Positions 12,434-14,138 of a DNA stretch of 14,138 nt are shown here, in pieces. Each line of letters begins with the position of its first letter. The stretch's first letter is position 1. Origin of the DNA: JBQCDV01 sp051960855 (GTDB lineage Bacteria > Actinomycetota > Actinomycetes > JAJZTN01); assembly GCA_051960855.1 (NCBI GenBank), contig JBQCDV010000230.1:1-14138 (forward strand), in the 5' to 3' direction. A model generated the notes under the pieces. The model made no database searches and was not told where the DNA came from. It worked only from the letters and a program-made list of their open reading frames with translations. Position numbers and translations under genes: made by a program.

Positions 12434-14138
12434 GTGCTCTCCCGAACGCCGTCCGCACGTCCCCTGTCCCGCAGGCTGCGTGCCGCATGCGTCGCGGCGC
12501 TGCTCGCGACCACAGCGGCGTGCACCACCGAGGGCGGGGCGCCGAGGCAGACGGGTAGCGCCGGCAGCGGCGTTCGGGGATCGGGGGTGGGTGCTTCGGT
12601 ATCCGGGCCCACCGACGACGCGGGTATCGCGGCGGCTGGCGCCCGTGGTGTTGCCGAGCCCGAGGGGCAGCCGGTCTACTTTGTGATGACCGACCGCTTT
12701 GCCAACGGGGACGCCTCCAACGACCGCGGAGGCCTCGCCGGCGGCCGCGACGTGACGGGATTCGACCCCACCGACCCGGGCTACTTCCATGGCGGCGACT
12801 TCGCGGGTCTGACGCAGCGGCTGGACTACATCAAGGGTCTCGGCATGGAGGCCATCTGGGTGACGCCGGTCGTCCGGAATCTCGCGGTGCAGGGGGAGGG
12901 CGCGGACGCCAGCGCCGCCTACCACGGCTACTGGGGGCTGGACTTCACCAGCGTCGACCCGCATCTCGGCAGCGAGCAGGCGGTCCGCGCCTTCGTCGAC
13001 GCTGCGCACCAGCGGGGCCTCAAGGTCTATCTCGACGTGGTCGTCAACCACACCGCCGACGTGCTCCGCTACAACGACGGCGACTCCAGCTACCTCAGCG
13101 CCGCCGGTCGCCCGTGGCTCGACGCGAGCGGCAACCCCGTGGACGTCACCGCTGTCGCCGACACCCCGAAGTTCCCTCAGCTGACGCTGAAATCCTTTCC
13201 GCACCAACCCGTTCCACGCGATTCGCGTCTTGCTGACGCTAAGAAGCCGGCCTGGCTCAACGACCTGACCGCCTACCACAACCGAGGCAACTCGACCTAC
13301 AGCGGCGAGAGCACGCAGTGGGGTGACATCGCCGGGCTGGACGACCTCTTCACCGAGGAGCCGCGTGTCCTGACGGGCATGACCGACATCGTGACGAGCT
13401 GGGTCGAGCGGCTGCGGGTCGACGGGCTCCGGCTGGACACGGTCAAGCACGTGAACCCTGAGTTCTGGCGAGCCTTCGTCCCGGCGGTCACAGCAAAAGC
13501 CGCCTCGCTCGGCATCGCGCCGTTCTACGTCTTCGGCGAGGTGCTGGACCCGGACCCGCTCAACACCTCGCCCTGGGTCAAGCGGGCCGGAGTGCCCGAG
13601 GTGCTGGACTTCCCGTTCCAGTCCGCCGCTGTCAGCTATGCCACCGGCGGCGACCCGGCCGACCTCGCCACCCTCTTCGACGCTGACGACGATTACACCG
13701 ACGTCGACAGCGACGCCGGCTCCCTTGCGACGTTCCTGGGCAACCACGACCTCGGGCGAGTGGGCGCCTTCCTGGAGCAGGGGACGCTCGGCGAGAAGCC
13801 ATCGATGCTGATGTCCCGGGACGCCCTCGCCCACGACCTGCTGTTCCTCTCCCGGGGCAACCCGGTCGTCTACTACGGCGACGAGCAGGGCTTCACCGGT
13901 CCCACCAGCGACTTCGGTGACAAGCGGGCGCGCCAGGACATGTTCGGCACCCAGACGCCGATCTACCAGGACGACGTCATCGTCGGCAGCGACAAGCCGG
14001 AAGGCACCGCGGCCCACTACGACACCAACGCCCCGTTGTACCGGCAGATCAAGGCGCTCTCCGCCCTGCGCGCCGCCAACCCGGCGCTCGCCGACGGCGC
14101 CCAGGTGCACCGCTACGCCTCCGACTCGGCGGGGATCT
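12434..14138 (+). CDS. GH13 alpha-amylase-family lipoprotein, 3' end outside the window
   Basis: This is a secreted glycoside hydrolase that acts on alpha-glucans. 568 codons are visible, in one open frame from GTG 12434 to the window edge. Residues 1-30 are a lipoprotein signal: arginines (13, 14, 16), a hydrophobic stretch and the lipobox TAAC with C30, so the enzyme is probably anchored outside the membrane. A Ser/Gly/Ala-rich linker (about 31-75) precedes the catalytic barrel. The four GH13 regions are intact: DVVVNH (201-206), GLRLDTVKH with nucleophile D335, FGEVLD with acid/base E369 and FLGNHD with D439. The substrate (starch, maltodextrin or other) cannot be told. It looks leaderless and is unrelated in function to its neighbours. 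Confidence 0.92.
   Translation, partial: MLSRTPSARPLSRRLRAACVAALLATTAACTTEGGAPRQTGSAGSGVRGSGVGASVSGPTDDAGIAAAGARGVAEPEGQPVYFVMTDRFANGDASNDRGGLAGGRDVTGFDPTDPGYFHGGDFAGLTQRLDYIKGLGMEAIWVTPVVRNLAVQGEGADASAAYHGYWGLDFTSVDPHLGSEQAVRAFVDAAHQRGLKVYLDVVVNHTADVLRYNDGDSSYLSAAGRPWLDASGNPVDVTAVADTPKFPQLTLKSFPHQPVPRDSRLADAKKPAWLNDLTAYHNRGNSTYSGESTQWGDIAGLDDLFTEEPRVLTGMTDIVTSWVERLRVDGLRLDTVKHVNPEFWRAFVPAVTAKAASLGIAPFYVFGEVLDPDPLNTSPWVKRAGVPEVLDFPFQSAAVSYATGGDPADLATLFDADDDYTDVDSDAGSLATFLGNHDLGRVGAFLEQGTLGEKPSMLMSRDALAHDLLFLSRGNPVVYYGDEQGFTGPTSDFGDKRARQDMFGTQTPIYQDDVIVGSDKPEGTAAHYDTNAPLYRQIKALSALRAANPALADGAQVHRYASDSAGI

Noticed and set aside
11732..14110. A 792-codon open frame on the minus strand opposite the amylase and ABC-F genes
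   Set aside because: It is antisense to two clearly coding genes with intact motifs. Its translation is low-complexity (R, G, V, A rich) without recognisable domains, as expected from high-GC third positions.
1..14138. tRNA or rRNA genes, CRISPR arrays, insertion sequences, attachment sites
   Set aside because: I read the gaps on both strands and saw no cloverleaf with a conserved T-loop, no spaced direct repeats, no transposase or recombinase and no terminal inverted repeats. The only tandem repeats are the two 15-base coding ones.
12434..14138. Possible frameshift or pseudogene in the amylase
   Set aside because: Translated codon by codon, the frame is open from GTG 12434 to the window edge with all four GH13 regions intact, so the gene is only cut by the window boundary.

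Overview
The window is a stretch of high-GC chromosome from an actinobacterium (Actinomycetota). Three things point there: GC-rich third codon positions, the gene order rpmD-rplO-secY-adk-map-infA-rpmJ-rpsM-rpsK-rpsD-rpoA-rplQ-truA, and proteins that read as actinobacterial types, such as L17 with a long acidic tail, short-LID Adk and mycobacterial-type SseA. A micrococcal lineage is possible, but the sequence alone does not settle it. Every gene I can support is on the + strand.

Layout. Bases 1-3468 hold the end of the spc cluster: the tail of rpmD (L30), rplO (L15), then secY, adk and map after a structured 157-base gap. Bases 3529-7640 hold the alpha-type cluster: a candidate promoter, a structured leader, infA (IF-1), rpmJ (L36, 37 residues), rpsM (S13), rpsK (S11), rpsD (S4), rpoA and rplQ (L17). 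This cluster ends at a strong terminator-like hairpin that lies inside the first codons of truA. Bases 7669-10601 are a tightly overlapping set: truA, an RsmC-like methyltransferase, the rhodanese sseA and sufE, with overlaps of 8, 4 and 4 bases. Two genes follow that look leaderless: an ABC-F ATPase (10648-12378) and a GH13 alpha-amylase-type lipoprotein (from 12434) that runs off the right edge. No stretch over 300 bases lacks a gene.

How the genes fit together. The first two thirds are core gene-expression machinery: ribosomal proteins, the RNA polymerase alpha subunit, initiation factor 1, the SecY translocon pore, adenylate kinase and methionine aminopeptidase. TruA and the methyltransferase probably modify tRNA and rRNA. 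SseA and SufE form a sulfur-relay pair of the kind found next to each other in mycobacteria. The ABC-F protein probably acts at the ribosome. The amylase is surface carbohydrate metabolism and unrelated to the rest.

Novelty. I see no unknown gene system, mobile element, CRISPR array or RNA gene. The points worth a second look are: GC-rich hairpins, mostly without U-tracts, in every gap over about 50 bases of the ribosomal gene array; an infA leader whose one arm can pair with two partners; the rplQ terminator inside the truA start; lineage-type low-complexity tails on L15, L17 and TruA, two of them built from 15-base tandem repeats; and two consecutive genes that appear to be leaderless.
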